Shown here in pieces: positions 16,672-25,173 of a DNA stretch of 64,000 nucleotides. The notes under the pieces were generated by a model. The model was not told the DNA's origin and searched no databases. It was given only the letters and a program-made list of their open reading frames with translations. The DNA comes from Flavobacteriales bacterium. GTDB lineage: Bacteria > Bacteroidota > Bacteroidia > Flavobacteriales_F > PHOS-HE28. Numbering within the stretch: the first letter of the stretch is position 1; every line of letters begins with the position of its first letter. The stretch covers positions 638,238 to 702,237 of the forward strand of contig JAHBUK010000001.1 in the NCBI GenBank assembly GCA_019638115.1. Reading direction: 5' to 3'. The position numbers were made by a program, and so were the translations under genes.

Positions 16672-17916
16672 TCAGTTCATACCCAGGACAGCCTGGGTGT
16701 CGGATGTTGCTGCTGGCTCTTGGGCATCGGCTTGGGGAGCTTCATCGGCAGCTTCGAAAGGCTTCTTCACCAGATCGGCATACCATGCCTCGTACTCGGA
16801 GGCGCTGGTCACCGTAAGGGGCATCTGCATGTTGTAGTGGCTCGATCCGCAGATCTTGTTGCACAGCAACACGTAGTCGAACTTGGGGTCCTTCAGCTCG
16901 GCGCGCATCGCCTCTGTGGTGATGGTCGGCGTCATCTTGAAGGTGGTGGTCATGCCCGGTACGGCGTTCATTTGCGCGCGCATGTGGGGCAGGTACATGC
17001 TGTGCAGCACATCGCGGCTCCGGATCACCAGTTTCACTTCGTTGTCCACCGGCAGGTAGAAGTCCTTGGTCACTACATCGTCCGATCCGGCCAGGTAGAT
17101 GCTGGCACCGCCGTTCACGGCAATGTCCTGCTCCATCACTTGGCGCAGGTTGATCACGCGGGCAATGTGGCGACGCAGGCGCTCGGCACCGGCGTTGAGC
17201 TCGCTCACCTTGCTGTCGGGCAGGATGTTATTGGCCACGGTGTTCTCCATTTCGGCCAGGGTCTCCTCCATCTCGGCGAGGCTGGCGGCCACGGAAGCAC
17301 GGGTTACAATGCCCAGCGGGTTGGTGCCGCTGATCAGACGGTAGTCGGTGGCTCCAAGCACACCGTCCTTACCGGGGTAACGCGCGGTCCAATCGAACTG
17401 CTTGGCGTACAGCTCCACCTGCACGGCTTCTGCCGTGGCGGGGGCGGTGATCTTGTTCCAGGTGTTCAATCCGTAGATGATGATCACGGCGAGCACCAAG
17501 GCGGGGATCACGGTCCAGATCAGTTCCAGCTTGTTGTTGTGCGGTTGCCAGAAGGACCTGCGGTTCTTGTCGTACACGTACTTGCCGGCGAAGTAGAACA
17601 GCAGCACGTTGGTGAGCACGAAGGCGATCAGCAGGATGATCCAGTTGAAGTTCAACAACCAATCGGTCTCCACACCATGCGCGCTGGCGGCTACGGGCAG
17701 CATCTTGTCCTTGTAGCGGATCACCAGCCACAGGAAGAAGCCGAAATACACCACGCAGAACAGCCACATCAGGCGGGCGTTCATGCGGTTATCGGCCGGG
17801 GAGATGTCCTCCTCGCGTTTGCCCCGCAGGCGGGAGCTCAATTCGTACACCCTTACCAGCTGGGCGATCGCCAGGATGCCCAGTACCAGTACGAGCAGGA
17901 TCAGCAGCTTCATCAT
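16672..17916 (-). CDS. ctaC: Cytochrome c oxidase subunit II
   Basis: This 414-residue subunit II has an N-terminal hydrophobic segment (LILLVLVLGILAIAQLV), two further membrane helices (LMWLFCVVYFGFFLWLVI and NWIILLIAFVLTNVLLFYFA), and a periplasmic cupredoxin domain. The CuA site is CNKICGSSHYNM (Cys-x3-Cys-x3-His-x2-Met), with the upstream His in SRDVLHSMYLPHMRAQMNAV. A long insertion of about 110 residues between the helices and the CuA domain makes it larger than the usual 250-350 residues. It has no fused cytochrome c domain, so electrons should come from ActE or a separate cytochrome. Confidence 0.95.
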   Translation of the reverse strand: MMKLLILLVLVLGILAIAQLVRVYELSSRLRGKREEDISPADNRMNARLMWLFCVVYFGFFLWLVIRYKDKMLPVAASAHGVETDWLLNFNWIILLIAFVLTNVLLFYFAGKYVYDKNRRSFWQPHNNKLELIWTVIPALVLAVIIIYGLNTWNKITAPATAEAVQVELYAKQFDWTARYPGKDGVLGATDYRLISGTNPLGIVTRASVAASLAEMEETLAEMENTVANNILPDSKVSELNAGAERLRRHIARVINLRQVMEQDIAVNGGASIYLAGSDDVVTKDFYLPVDNEVKLVIRSRDVLHSMYLPHMRAQMNAVPGMTTTFKMTPTITTEAMRAELKDPKFDYVLLCNKICGSSHYNMQMPLTVTSASEYEAWYADLVKKPFEAADEAPQADAQEPAATSDTQAVLGMN

Positions 17917-17928
17917 CGCTTCGTTCTA

Positions 17929-18069
17929 TCAACCCCGATCGTGGGGGCGTTGTTCTTTGGGGATACGCACAGGCACTGGTTCCGGCTGGGCTGATCCAAG
18001 CGCACGCTCGGCGGCGGCCTTCAGGCGCGCCAGGGCGTTTCGCAGGGTGGATCGGAGCACGGATGCCAT
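17929..18069 (-). CDS. Possible small basic ORF between actF and ctaC
   Basis: An ATG at 18069 opens 46 residues (MASVLRSTLRNALARLKAAA then ERALGSAQPEP...), 12 nt after the actF stop and 12 nt before the ctaC start. The spacing matches the tight packing of this operon, and without it there would be an unusual 165-nt gap. The first half is an amphipathic basic helix; the second is Pro-rich. No family is recognised. It could be a small assembly or accessory protein, or simply untranslated sequence. Confidence 0.35.
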   Translation of the reverse strand: MASVLRSTLRNALARLKAAAERALGSAQPEPVPVRIPKEQRPHDRG

Positions 18070-18081
18070 TGCTGTTCTTGT

Positions 18082-19290
18082 TCAGATCTGGTGATGTACG
18101 CTTTCCTCCAGATAGGGGTGGTTCACCGGTGTCAAGGGCGCCTGGGTAAGCGCCTTCAGCACCACGGTCATGAAGGCACCCACGAAGAGCGTGAACATGC
18201 CCACTTCCAGAAGACCGATGTGGTGGAAGTGATGGCCCAGGGCACCAGGCATCACCATCAGGATCACATCCAGCCAGTGGCCGATGAAGATCACTGCGCC
18301 CACGCCGATCAGGAAACGGGGGTTGCGCTTGGCATCACGGCTCATCAGCAGCACCATGGGCACCGCGAAGTTGATGAAGAACACGGTCCACAGGAGCACG
18401 GGGTGGTGGTCGATGCGGGCCATGAAGTAGGTGACCTCCTCGGGGATGTTGCTGTACCAGATCAGCATGAACTGGCTGAAGTACAGGTAGCTCCACAGGA
18501 AGCTGCTGGCGAACACCCATTTGCCCATGTCGTGGATGTGGCTGTTGTTGACCTGGGGCAGGTAACCCTTGCGCTTCAGGTAGAGCACCATCACAACACC
18601 GGTCACCATGGCGCTCACCCACATGCCACTGAACACGTACCAACCATAGAGGGTGCTGAACCAGTGGGTGTCGATGCTCATGAGCCAATCCCACGCGAGG
18701 GTGGTGCTGAACACGGCGAAGAACACCAGGAAGAGGGCACTGCGGCGGTAGATGAGCAGGTGGTTGCGCACCAGGCTGTCACCGCTCAGTTGGTCGAGCT
18801 CCAGGCTCTTCTTGCGGAACCAGCGTGCAAAGAGGATGAACACCGCGAGGTAGACCAGGGTACGCACCCAGAAGAAGGGCAGGTTGAGGAAGGCCTTCTT
18901 TCCGGCGATGATGGGGTCGAAGTGCTCCAGGTTGGTGGGGTCGAACACCCGCTTGTCCATCCAGTGGTAGATGTGGTGCAGGCCCATGCTACCGGCCAGA
19001 AGCACCACCACCAGCACGATCGCGCCGATTGGCAGCCAGGCCATCACCCCTTCATACACGCGCTTCACCAGCACGGACCAAGCCGTTTCGGTGGCGTTCT
19101 GCAAAGAGTAGAAGAAGAGTGCACCCAGGCTGATGCCCAGGAAGAAGAATGCGTTTACGAGCAGGTTGGCCCAAGTGCGCTGGTGGTGGTCGGTGTGGTC
19201 ACCGATAATGCCCACGAGCATGGCCGCGGCACCCAGTACGATCAGCGCCATGCTGAGCGTCCGTGCCCGTTTGCTGAAGGTGAAGTTCAT
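18082..19290 (-). CDS. actF: Alternative complex III subunit ActF
   Basis: This 402-residue multi-pass inner-membrane protein (about ten helices) begins MNFTFSKRARTLSMALIVLG. Motifs seen include WANLLVNAFFFLGISLGALF and FYSLQNATETAWSVLVKRV in the N-terminal half and HDMGKWVFASSFLWSYLYFS in the C-terminal half. ActF is a quinol:cytochrome c oxidoreductase membrane subunit related to ActC and NrfD. It is thought to anchor the complex and may form a proton path. An alternative TTG start at 19320 overlaps the actE stop, but the ATG at 19290 matches the usual family N-terminus. It is the sixth gene of the act operon. Confidence 0.93.
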   Translation of the reverse strand: MNFTFSKRARTLSMALIVLGAAAMLVGIIGDHTDHHQRTWANLLVNAFFFLGISLGALFFYSLQNATETAWSVLVKRVYEGVMAWLPIGAIVLVVVLLAGSMGLHHIYHWMDKRVFDPTNLEHFDPIIAGKKAFLNLPFFWVRTLVYLAVFILFARWFRKKSLELDQLSGDSLVRNHLLIYRRSALFLVFFAVFSTTLAWDWLMSIDTHWFSTLYGWYVFSGMWVSAMVTGVVMVLYLKRKGYLPQVNNSHIHDMGKWVFASSFLWSYLYFSQFMLIWYSNIPEEVTYFMARIDHHPVLLWTVFFINFAVPMVLLMSRDAKRNPRFLIGVGAVIFIGHWLDVILMVMPGALGHHFHHIGLLEVGMFTLFVGAFMTVVLKALTQAPLTPVNHPYLEESVHHQI

Positions 19291-19316
19291 CGCTGCTGTT
19301 GCGTTGTCGTCCGTGA

Positions 19317-19970
19317 TCAATTGCCTGCTGCCACTGCGTTCTCACGCTGGAGCTTACCGCCGTTCTGCAGATACTGCACGTAGCGGGTCACCAACCAGCG
19401 TTCCTCCTTGTTCAACTGGGAGGCATGCGAGCCCATGGCCACGTTCTTTCCGTACACCAAAGAGTGGAAGATCTTACCCTCGGGCAGGTCCTTCAATGCA
19501 CCGGTGTAGCTGGGCGGCGTAGGGTACTGACCGTTGGTAACCACACCACCATCGCCTTCGCCCGTGGCACCGTGGCAGTGCAGGCAGAACTTGTCGTAGA
19601 TCACCTTGCCTTGGTCCACCACCTCCTGGCTCATGCCAATGGGTGCCTTCAGCTCAGCTCCGGCACGCTCGTAACCTTCCGGAGTGGCCGGGTACGCGTA
19701 AGGCATGTTGAAGCCCGCTTTGGCGGGATCCTTCGCAAAGGGGATGGTACCCTCGGCAGGCTTGCGCGCGCTGGGGCGCTCACGTTGCTCGCGGGCTTTC
19801 TCCTCGGTGAAGTAGTACGGGTCCTGGCCGTAGTCCACGTAGGCTTCCACGGCCGGGCTGCGGTACATGTCGGGCATGTATTCCACACCGGGGCTGTTGT
19901 GGGTGTTGTTGCAACCGACGGCCAGCAGAAGCAGGGCGGCGCTTGCGGGGATGTGCTTGATGAGGGTCAT
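19317..19970 (-). CDS. actE: Alternative complex III subunit ActE, monoheme cytochrome c lipoprotein
   Basis: This 217-residue protein starts at 19970 with a lipoprotein signal (SAALLLLAVGCNN). The cytochrome c site is FCLHCHGATGEGDGG, and the later GSHASQLN segment likely supplies the axial Met (VAMGSHA). ActE carries one heme c and passes electrons out of alternative complex III towards the oxidase or a soluble carrier. It faces the periplasm and is tethered by lipid. It is 7 nt downstream of actD, and actF follows. Confidence 0.93.
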   Translation of the reverse strand: MTLIKHIPASAALLLLAVGCNNTHNSPGVEYMPDMYRSPAVEAYVDYGQDPYYFTEEKAREQRERPSARKPAEGTIPFAKDPAKAGFNMPYAYPATPEGYERAGAELKAPIGMSQEVVDQGKVIYDKFCLHCHGATGEGDGGVVTNGQYPTPPSYTGALKDLPEGKIFHSLVYGKNVAMGSHASQLNKEERWLVTRYVQYLQNGGKLQRENAVAAGN

Positions 19971-19977
19971 CGGCGGC

Positions 19978-20511
19978 TCAGTACTGGCGTTCGTTGATCT
20001 CGAACACGGGGGTTTCGCGCAGCAGGCCGGTGATGGCCTCGGCACTGTGGCCGTGGTTCTCGGCGGTGCGCACCTCAATGATGAACTTATCGTCGGTGCT
20101 GCGCGGATCGGGGTTGCGTGCCGGCATGCCGGGCAGGGTCTTGTTGCGGATCAGGTAGGTGATGGCCATACCGTGGGCCGCACAAAGCACGGTGAACTCG
20201 AAGGTGACCGGGATGAAGGCCGGCAGGTTCTTGTACAGGGCCTGGCTCGGTTTGCCACCGATGTTCATCGGCCAATCGAAGATGTTGAAGTACCAGATGC
20301 CGAGCAGTGCCAGGCAGGTGCCCGTGATGCCGAACATGAAGCTCACGATGCCCAAGCGCGTGCGCTTGATCCCGATGATGGGGTCGATGCCGTGCACGGG
20401 GAAGGGTGAGAACACGTCCTTCACCTTGATGCCGTTGGACACCAGCTTGCGCGCGCCGTCCTTGAGCTGTTCCGGGTCCTCGTAGACCGCGTAGATGACC
20501 TTGTTCGCCAT
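19978..20511 (-). CDS. actD: Alternative complex III subunit ActD (DUF3341)
   Basis: This 177-residue protein matches DUF3341. A cytosolic N-terminal domain (VIYAVYEDPEQLKDGARKLV, then FSPFPVHGID) is followed by two membrane helices (LGIVSFMFGITGTCLALLGI and PVTFEFTVLCAAHGMAITYL) and a short tail. ActD is a structural subunit of alternative complex III that packs against ActC and ActF. Length and order are normal. It lies 6 nt after actC. Confidence 0.93.
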   Translation of the reverse strand: MANKVIYAVYEDPEQLKDGARKLVSNGIKVKDVFSPFPVHGIDPIIGIKRTRLGIVSFMFGITGTCLALLGIWYFNIFDWPMNIGGKPSQALYKNLPAFIPVTFEFTVLCAAHGMAITYLIRNKTLPGMPARNPDPRSTDDKFIIEVRTAENHGHSAEAITGLLRETPVFEINERQY

Positions 20512-20517
20512 GGTCGC

Positions 20518-21906
20518 TTAGTGGTGATGGTGGTTTGCAGCGTCGCGCTTGTAGCTCTCGCCGCTCACTTTCAGGATGGACTTCACCTCGTTCAGCGCCA
20601 GCACGGGGAAGTAACGGGCGAAGAGCAGGTAAAGGGTGAAGAAGATGCCGATGGTGCCGATGAACACGCCCACGTCGACCCAGGTGGGGTGGAACATGTT
20701 CCAAGCGCTGGGCAGGTAATCGCGGTGCAGGCTGGTCACGATGATCACGAAGCGCTCGAACCACATGCCGATGTTCACGATGATGCTCATGAAGAAGGTG
20801 AAGCCCAGGTGGGTGCGCAGCTTCTTGAACCAGAACAGCTGCGGGCTGATCACGTTGCAGGTCATCATGCTCCAGTACGCCCACCAGTAGGGGCCCGTGG
20901 CGCGGTTGATGAAGGCGTAGCTCTCGTACTCCACACCGCTGTACCAGCTCACGAACAGCTCGGTGATGTAGGCCACACCCACGATCGAACCCGTGACGAT
21001 GATCACGATGTTCATGTACTCCACGTGCTTCACCGTGATGTAGTTCTCCAGGTGCATCACCTTGCGCATCACCAGCAGTAGCGTCTGCACCATGGCGAAT
21101 CCGCTGAACACGGCACCGCTCACGAAGTAGGGCGGGAAGATGGTGGTGTGCCAACCGGGTACGATGGAGGTGGCAAAGTCGAAGCTCACCACGGAGTGCA
21201 CCGAGAACACCAGCGGGGTGGCGATGCCGGCGAGCACCAGGCTCACTTCCTCGAAACGGGTCCAGGCCTTGGCGTTACCGGTCCAGCCGAAGCTGAGGAT
21301 GCCGTAGACCTTCTTCATGCCGGGCTTGGCCACTTTATCGCGGATGGTGGCGAAGTCGGGAATAAGGCCGATGTACCAGAACACGAGCGACACGCTGAAG
21401 TAGGTGCTGATCGCGAACACGTCCCACAGCAGGGGCGAGTTGAAGTTCACCCAGAGGCTTCCGAACTGGTTGGGCAGGGGCAGCACCCAGTAGCTCATCC
21501 AGATCCGGCCCATGTGGATGCCGGGGAAGGTGGCCGCCATGATCACGGCGAAGATGGTCATGGCCTCCGCCGAGCGGTTGATGGCCATGCGCCACTTCTG
21601 GCGGAACAGGAGCAACACGGCGCTGATCAGGGTGCCGGCGTGGCCGATACCCACCCACCAAACGAAGTTGGTGATGTCCCAGGCCCAGTCCACCGTCTTG
21701 TTCAGACCCCACACCCCGATGCCTTTGCTGATCAGGTAGAGGATGCAGCCCGTGCCATAGGCTGCAATGATGCTGGCGATGCCCATGAGCACGTACCAGC
21801 CCGTGGGGGCCTTGTTCTCAATGGGCGCTACGATATCGTTGGTGATATCGCCGTAGGTCTTGTGACCCAGGATGAGCGGTTCGCGGATCGCTGCTTCTGA
21901 ATGCAT
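20518..21906 (-). CDS. actC: Alternative complex III subunit ActC (NrfD-like)
   Basis: This 462-residue NrfD/PsrC-like inner-membrane protein has about ten helices. It begins MHSEAAIREPLILGHKTYGD and ends in a His-rich tail (ANHHHH). Characteristic segments are NFVWWVGIGHAGTLISAVLL and PNQFGSLWVNFNSPLLWDVF. ActC provides the quinol-oxidising site near the ActB iron-sulphur centres and is proposed to couple to proton movement. It follows actB by 24 nt. Confidence 0.95.
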   Translation of the reverse strand: MHSEAAIREPLILGHKTYGDITNDIVAPIENKAPTGWYVLMGIASIIAAYGTGCILYLISKGIGVWGLNKTVDWAWDITNFVWWVGIGHAGTLISAVLLLFRQKWRMAINRSAEAMTIFAVIMAATFPGIHMGRIWMSYWVLPLPNQFGSLWVNFNSPLLWDVFAISTYFSVSLVFWYIGLIPDFATIRDKVAKPGMKKVYGILSFGWTGNAKAWTRFEEVSLVLAGIATPLVFSVHSVVSFDFATSIVPGWHTTIFPPYFVSGAVFSGFAMVQTLLLVMRKVMHLENYITVKHVEYMNIVIIVTGSIVGVAYITELFVSWYSGVEYESYAFINRATGPYWWAYWSMMTCNVISPQLFWFKKLRTHLGFTFFMSIIVNIGMWFERFVIIVTSLHRDYLPSAWNMFHPTWVDVGVFIGTIGIFFTLYLLFARYFPVLALNEVKSILKVSGESYKRDAANHHHH

Positions 21907-21930
21907 GGGGTCCTCTTTATCCTCCGTCGT

Positions 21931-24900
21931 TTATGCCGTGGCCTCCTCTTCGGTGTTGCGCACCTTCACCAGGTAGTTCACGTTGGGCTGTACGCCGATC
22001 TCTTCAAGCATGTGGTAGCTGCGGTCGCTGGTGGCCAGGCCGCGCACCTTGCTGGTCTTGTCGTTCAGGTCGCCGAACACGATCGCGCCGGTACCGCAGG
22101 CTGCGCTGCAGGCGGTCTCGATGTCGCCGTCCTTCACCGGACGACCGGCTTTCTTGGCCTCCAACTTGCCGGCTTGGATGCTCTGCACGCACATGCTGCA
22201 CTTCTCGATCACACCGCGTGCACGCACGGTCACATCCGGGTTCAACACCATGCGGCCCAGGTCGTCCCATGCAGGGTTCACCTCACCGAACTTCTCGGTG
22301 GTGTAGTTGAACCAGTTGAAGCGACGCACCTTGTAGGGGCAGTTGTTGGCGCAGTAACGAGTACCGATGCAACGGTTGTAGGTCATTTGGTTGAGACCCT
22401 CGTTGCTGTGCGTGGTGGCGGCCACCGGGCACACCGTTTCGCAGGGAGCGTGATTGCAGTGCTGGCACATCACCGGCATGAAGACCATGCTGGGGCTGTT
22501 GCTGGGCACCTCCATCTTGCGATACAGCTCGATCTTGCTCCTGCCTTCGGCACGGCCCTCGGCCCACTTGGTGTCGGAGCTGAAGTAGCGGTCCACACGC
22601 AGCCAGTGCATTTCGCGACTACGACGCACCTCGTCCTTGCCCACCACCGAGATGTTGTTCTCGCTGTTGCAGGCCGTTACGCAAGCTCCGCAGCCGATGC
22701 AGCTGTTCAGGTCGATGCTCAGGCCCCAACGGTGCCCAACACCTTCCACCGGATGCTCCTCCCACAGATCGAATTCACGCACGGGCTTCTTGTCACGTGC
22801 ATCGATCGCGCCATCGCCGTTCACATCCTCGTGCACGGCCAGCAGGTGGCTCGGGTTGTACGCTTCCTTGTCGCCCGCCTTGTACACGCCCACGGAAGTC
22901 TCCTTCACCACGCTGTGGCGGTCCATGTGGGTGAGGTGGGTCTGCGTGATGGCCAGCGGGTAGGTAGCTCCGGTGAATGCCACCGATGCTGCCGCGCTGT
23001 AGCTCATGGTACCGCCGTTCATGGCAGTGAGCGGGTAGGCATTGCGGCCCACGGGCTTCCACTCGCCGTTGTGGTCGGTAACGCATGCGGCACGGCCCAC
23101 GCGCTCCCCATTGGCACCGCGTCCGTAGCCCAGGGCGATCGCCAGGGTACCGGATTTCTGGCCGGGGGAAGGCACGGCAGGCAGTTCGAGCTCAACGCCA
23201 CCCACGGTCACCTTCACCAGTTTGGCCGGGCTGGCCTCGCCGATGTACAGGTCGCGGAAGTCGTCGCTCTTCAGTATGGTGAGCATGTCCGCAGGGCTCA
23301 TGCACACATAGTTGTCCCAGGTCACCTTGGTCACCGGGTCGGGCATTTCCTGCAGCCAGGGGTTGTTGGCGTGCTGGCCATCGCCGATGGCTTCGGTGGT
23401 GTAGAGCACCACCTCCCATTCGCCGGCCTGGGCGGCCTTGCGGGCGGTGGCAGCTGCCGCGTTCACATCGCCGGAGAAGGCGGGAGCAGCAGCGGCCGTT
23501 GCAGCAGCACTGTACACGCCGTTGTGCACGGCCATGTTCCAGGTATCCTCGAAAGCGGCGCTCATGCCACCGCGCGCGGCCAGCTCACGCTGCCAGGTAC
23601 CTTTCACATAGGCATGCCAGGTGCTGTCATTGCCGGACCAGCGCAAGAGGCTCTCGCCCCACTGGCGGGTCTTGAACAAAGGACGGATGGCAGGCTGGGC
23701 CAGGGCGTACTCACCCACTTTGGGCATGAAATCGTTCCAGCTCTCCAGGTAGTGGTTGTCCGGGCAGATGTAGCTGCACAGACTGGCGGTCTCATCGGCG
23801 TAAGCGCTGAAGCTCACGCTCAGGGCCACCTTGGCAAGCCCGGCCTTGAATTCCTCGGCATTGGGCAGGCTGTACATGGGGTTCACACCAGCGATCAACA
23901 GGGCGCCAATGGAACCAGCGTTCATGTCCTTCACCAGTTGGGCCACGGCCGCATCATCACCCTGCTTGAAGAAGGTGTGGTTGGCCAGGTCGATGGTGCT
24001 TCCGTAGTTGCCCAGCATGCTGTTGATGCTGTTCACCAGCACCTGCGTGCCTTCGTCGTTGCTGCCGCAGAGCACCACGCTCTTGCCACGGGCACCCAGC
24101 AGGGCGTCGGCAGCGCGCTTGGTGGCCTCGTCCATGTCGGAGCCGCCACCCACGGCGGCACCGCCGGTGCGCTTGGCGATCTGGTCGTGCAGGCTGATCA
24201 CCGCGGTGGCCAGTTCGCTCGGCTTGATGGCGGTGCGCTCATCGGCATTGGCGCCCGAAAGGCTCATGCGGCTCTCGAACTGGAAGTGCCGGTTCATGCT
24301 GCCATCCGGGTTGCGGCGGCTGGCGTACTGCCAGGTGTGCTCGGTGCTGCTGCCCCAGTTGCTGAGGAAGTCGGCATCCATGCTCACGATCACGTCGGCC
24401 TTGGTCAGGTCGTAGCTGGGCATCACCCGTGCGCCGAAGCTCTTGGCGTTGGCGTTGGTGAGGCCGCTGTAGCTGATGGCATCATACTGCACATGCTCCA
24501 CCGTGGCGTACTTTGCCTTCAGCTCGGCCACTGCGGCCTTGATGCTTGGGCTGATCACGGTGTTGGTGAGCACCACGATGCGCTTGCCTGCACCGGCGGC
24601 GGCGGCAAGTCCCTTGGCAACCGCTTCATCCACCTCGCCTTCCGGCGCGCTCACCATGCCCTCTCCGGACTTCATCATGAAGCCCTTCAGGCGCTCGTTG
24701 TCATAGAGCGACAACACCGAGCTGTTGATGCGGGCATTGATGCTGCCCTTGTCCAGCGCGGGGTTGCGGTTGATGCCGAAGCGGGGGTTGCCCTTGATGT
24801 GGATGGGACGGCCCTCGCGGGTCTTCACCAGCACACTGGCGAAATCCTGCCCATCATAGAAGGTGGATGCGTACCAGTTGGCCACACCGGGGGTGATGTC

Positions 24901-25152
24901 CTCCGGCTTGTTCACATACGGAATGGACTTCACCACCGGGGTCTCGCAGGCGGCCAGGGTGGCGGCGCCCAGGGAGAAGCCCAGGAACTTGAGGAAATCC
25001 CGACGGCCGGTGGAAGCTCCTGCAAATGACTGATCGCCCAGTACCTGGTCGATCGCCATCTCCTGTGGGAACTCGTGTTCACGGCCCTTCAATGCCTCGG
25101 TGTCCTGGTGCAGTTCACCGAGGTCTTTCCAGTATCGCTTCGTGCTCGACAT
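21931..25152 (-). CDS. actB: Alternative complex III subunit ActB (molybdopterin-like and Fe-S domains)
   Basis: This 1073-residue protein has a twin-arginine export region near residue 49 (STGRRDFLKFLGFSLGAATL). The first two thirds resemble molybdopterin oxidoreductases but in this family bind no molybdenum cofactor. The C-terminal part is a ferredoxin-like domain with four Cys clusters: CIGCGACVTACNSENN, CQHCNHAPCETVCPV, CIGTRYCANNCPY and CSMCVQSI. It faces the periplasm and relays quinol electrons through Fe-S clusters to ActA hemes. The length is normal for the family. It lies 21 nt after actA. Confidence 0.96.
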   Translation of the reverse strand: MSSTKRYWKDLGELHQDTEALKGREHEFPQEMAIDQVLGDQSFAGASTGRRDFLKFLGFSLGAATLAACETPVVKSIPYVNKPEDITPGVANWYASTFYDGQDFASVLVKTREGRPIHIKGNPRFGINRNPALDKGSINARINSSVLSLYDNERLKGFMMKSGEGMVSAPEGEVDEAVAKGLAAAAGAGKRIVVLTNTVISPSIKAAVAELKAKYATVEHVQYDAISYSGLTNANAKSFGARVMPSYDLTKADVIVSMDADFLSNWGSSTEHTWQYASRRNPDGSMNRHFQFESRMSLSGANADERTAIKPSELATAVISLHDQIAKRTGGAAVGGGSDMDEATKRAADALLGARGKSVVLCGSNDEGTQVLVNSINSMLGNYGSTIDLANHTFFKQGDDAAVAQLVKDMNAGSIGALLIAGVNPMYSLPNAEEFKAGLAKVALSVSFSAYADETASLCSYICPDNHYLESWNDFMPKVGEYALAQPAIRPLFKTRQWGESLLRWSGNDSTWHAYVKGTWQRELAARGGMSAAFEDTWNMAVHNGVYSAAATAAAAPAFSGDVNAAAATARKAAQAGEWEVVLYTTEAIGDGQHANNPWLQEMPDPVTKVTWDNYVCMSPADMLTILKSDDFRDLYIGEASPAKLVKVTVGGVELELPAVPSPGQKSGTLAIALGYGRGANGERVGRAACVTDHNGEWKPVGRNAYPLTAMNGGTMSYSAAASVAFTGATYPLAITQTHLTHMDRHSVVKETSVGVYKAGDKEAYNPSHLLAVHEDVNGDGAIDARDKKPVREFDLWEEHPVEGVGHRWGLSIDLNSCIGCGACVTACNSENNISVVGKDEVRRSREMHWLRVDRYFSSDTKWAEGRAEGRSKIELYRKMEVPSNSPSMVFMPVMCQHCNHAPCETVCPVAATTHSNEGLNQMTYNRCIGTRYCANNCPYKVRRFNWFNYTTEKFGEVNPAWDDLGRMVLNPDVTVRARGVIEKCSMCVQSIQAGKLEAKKAGRPVKDGDIETACSAACGTGAIVFGDLNDKTSKVRGLATSDRSYHMLEEIGVQPNVNYLVKVRNTEEEATA

Positions 25153-25173
25153 GCGGCGCGTGGTGTTCAGGTC

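Noticed and set aside
21901-25029. A 1042-residue plus-strand open frame opposite actB
   Set aside because: The minus-strand gene is an unmistakable ActB; the antisense frame is a composition artefact of high GC.
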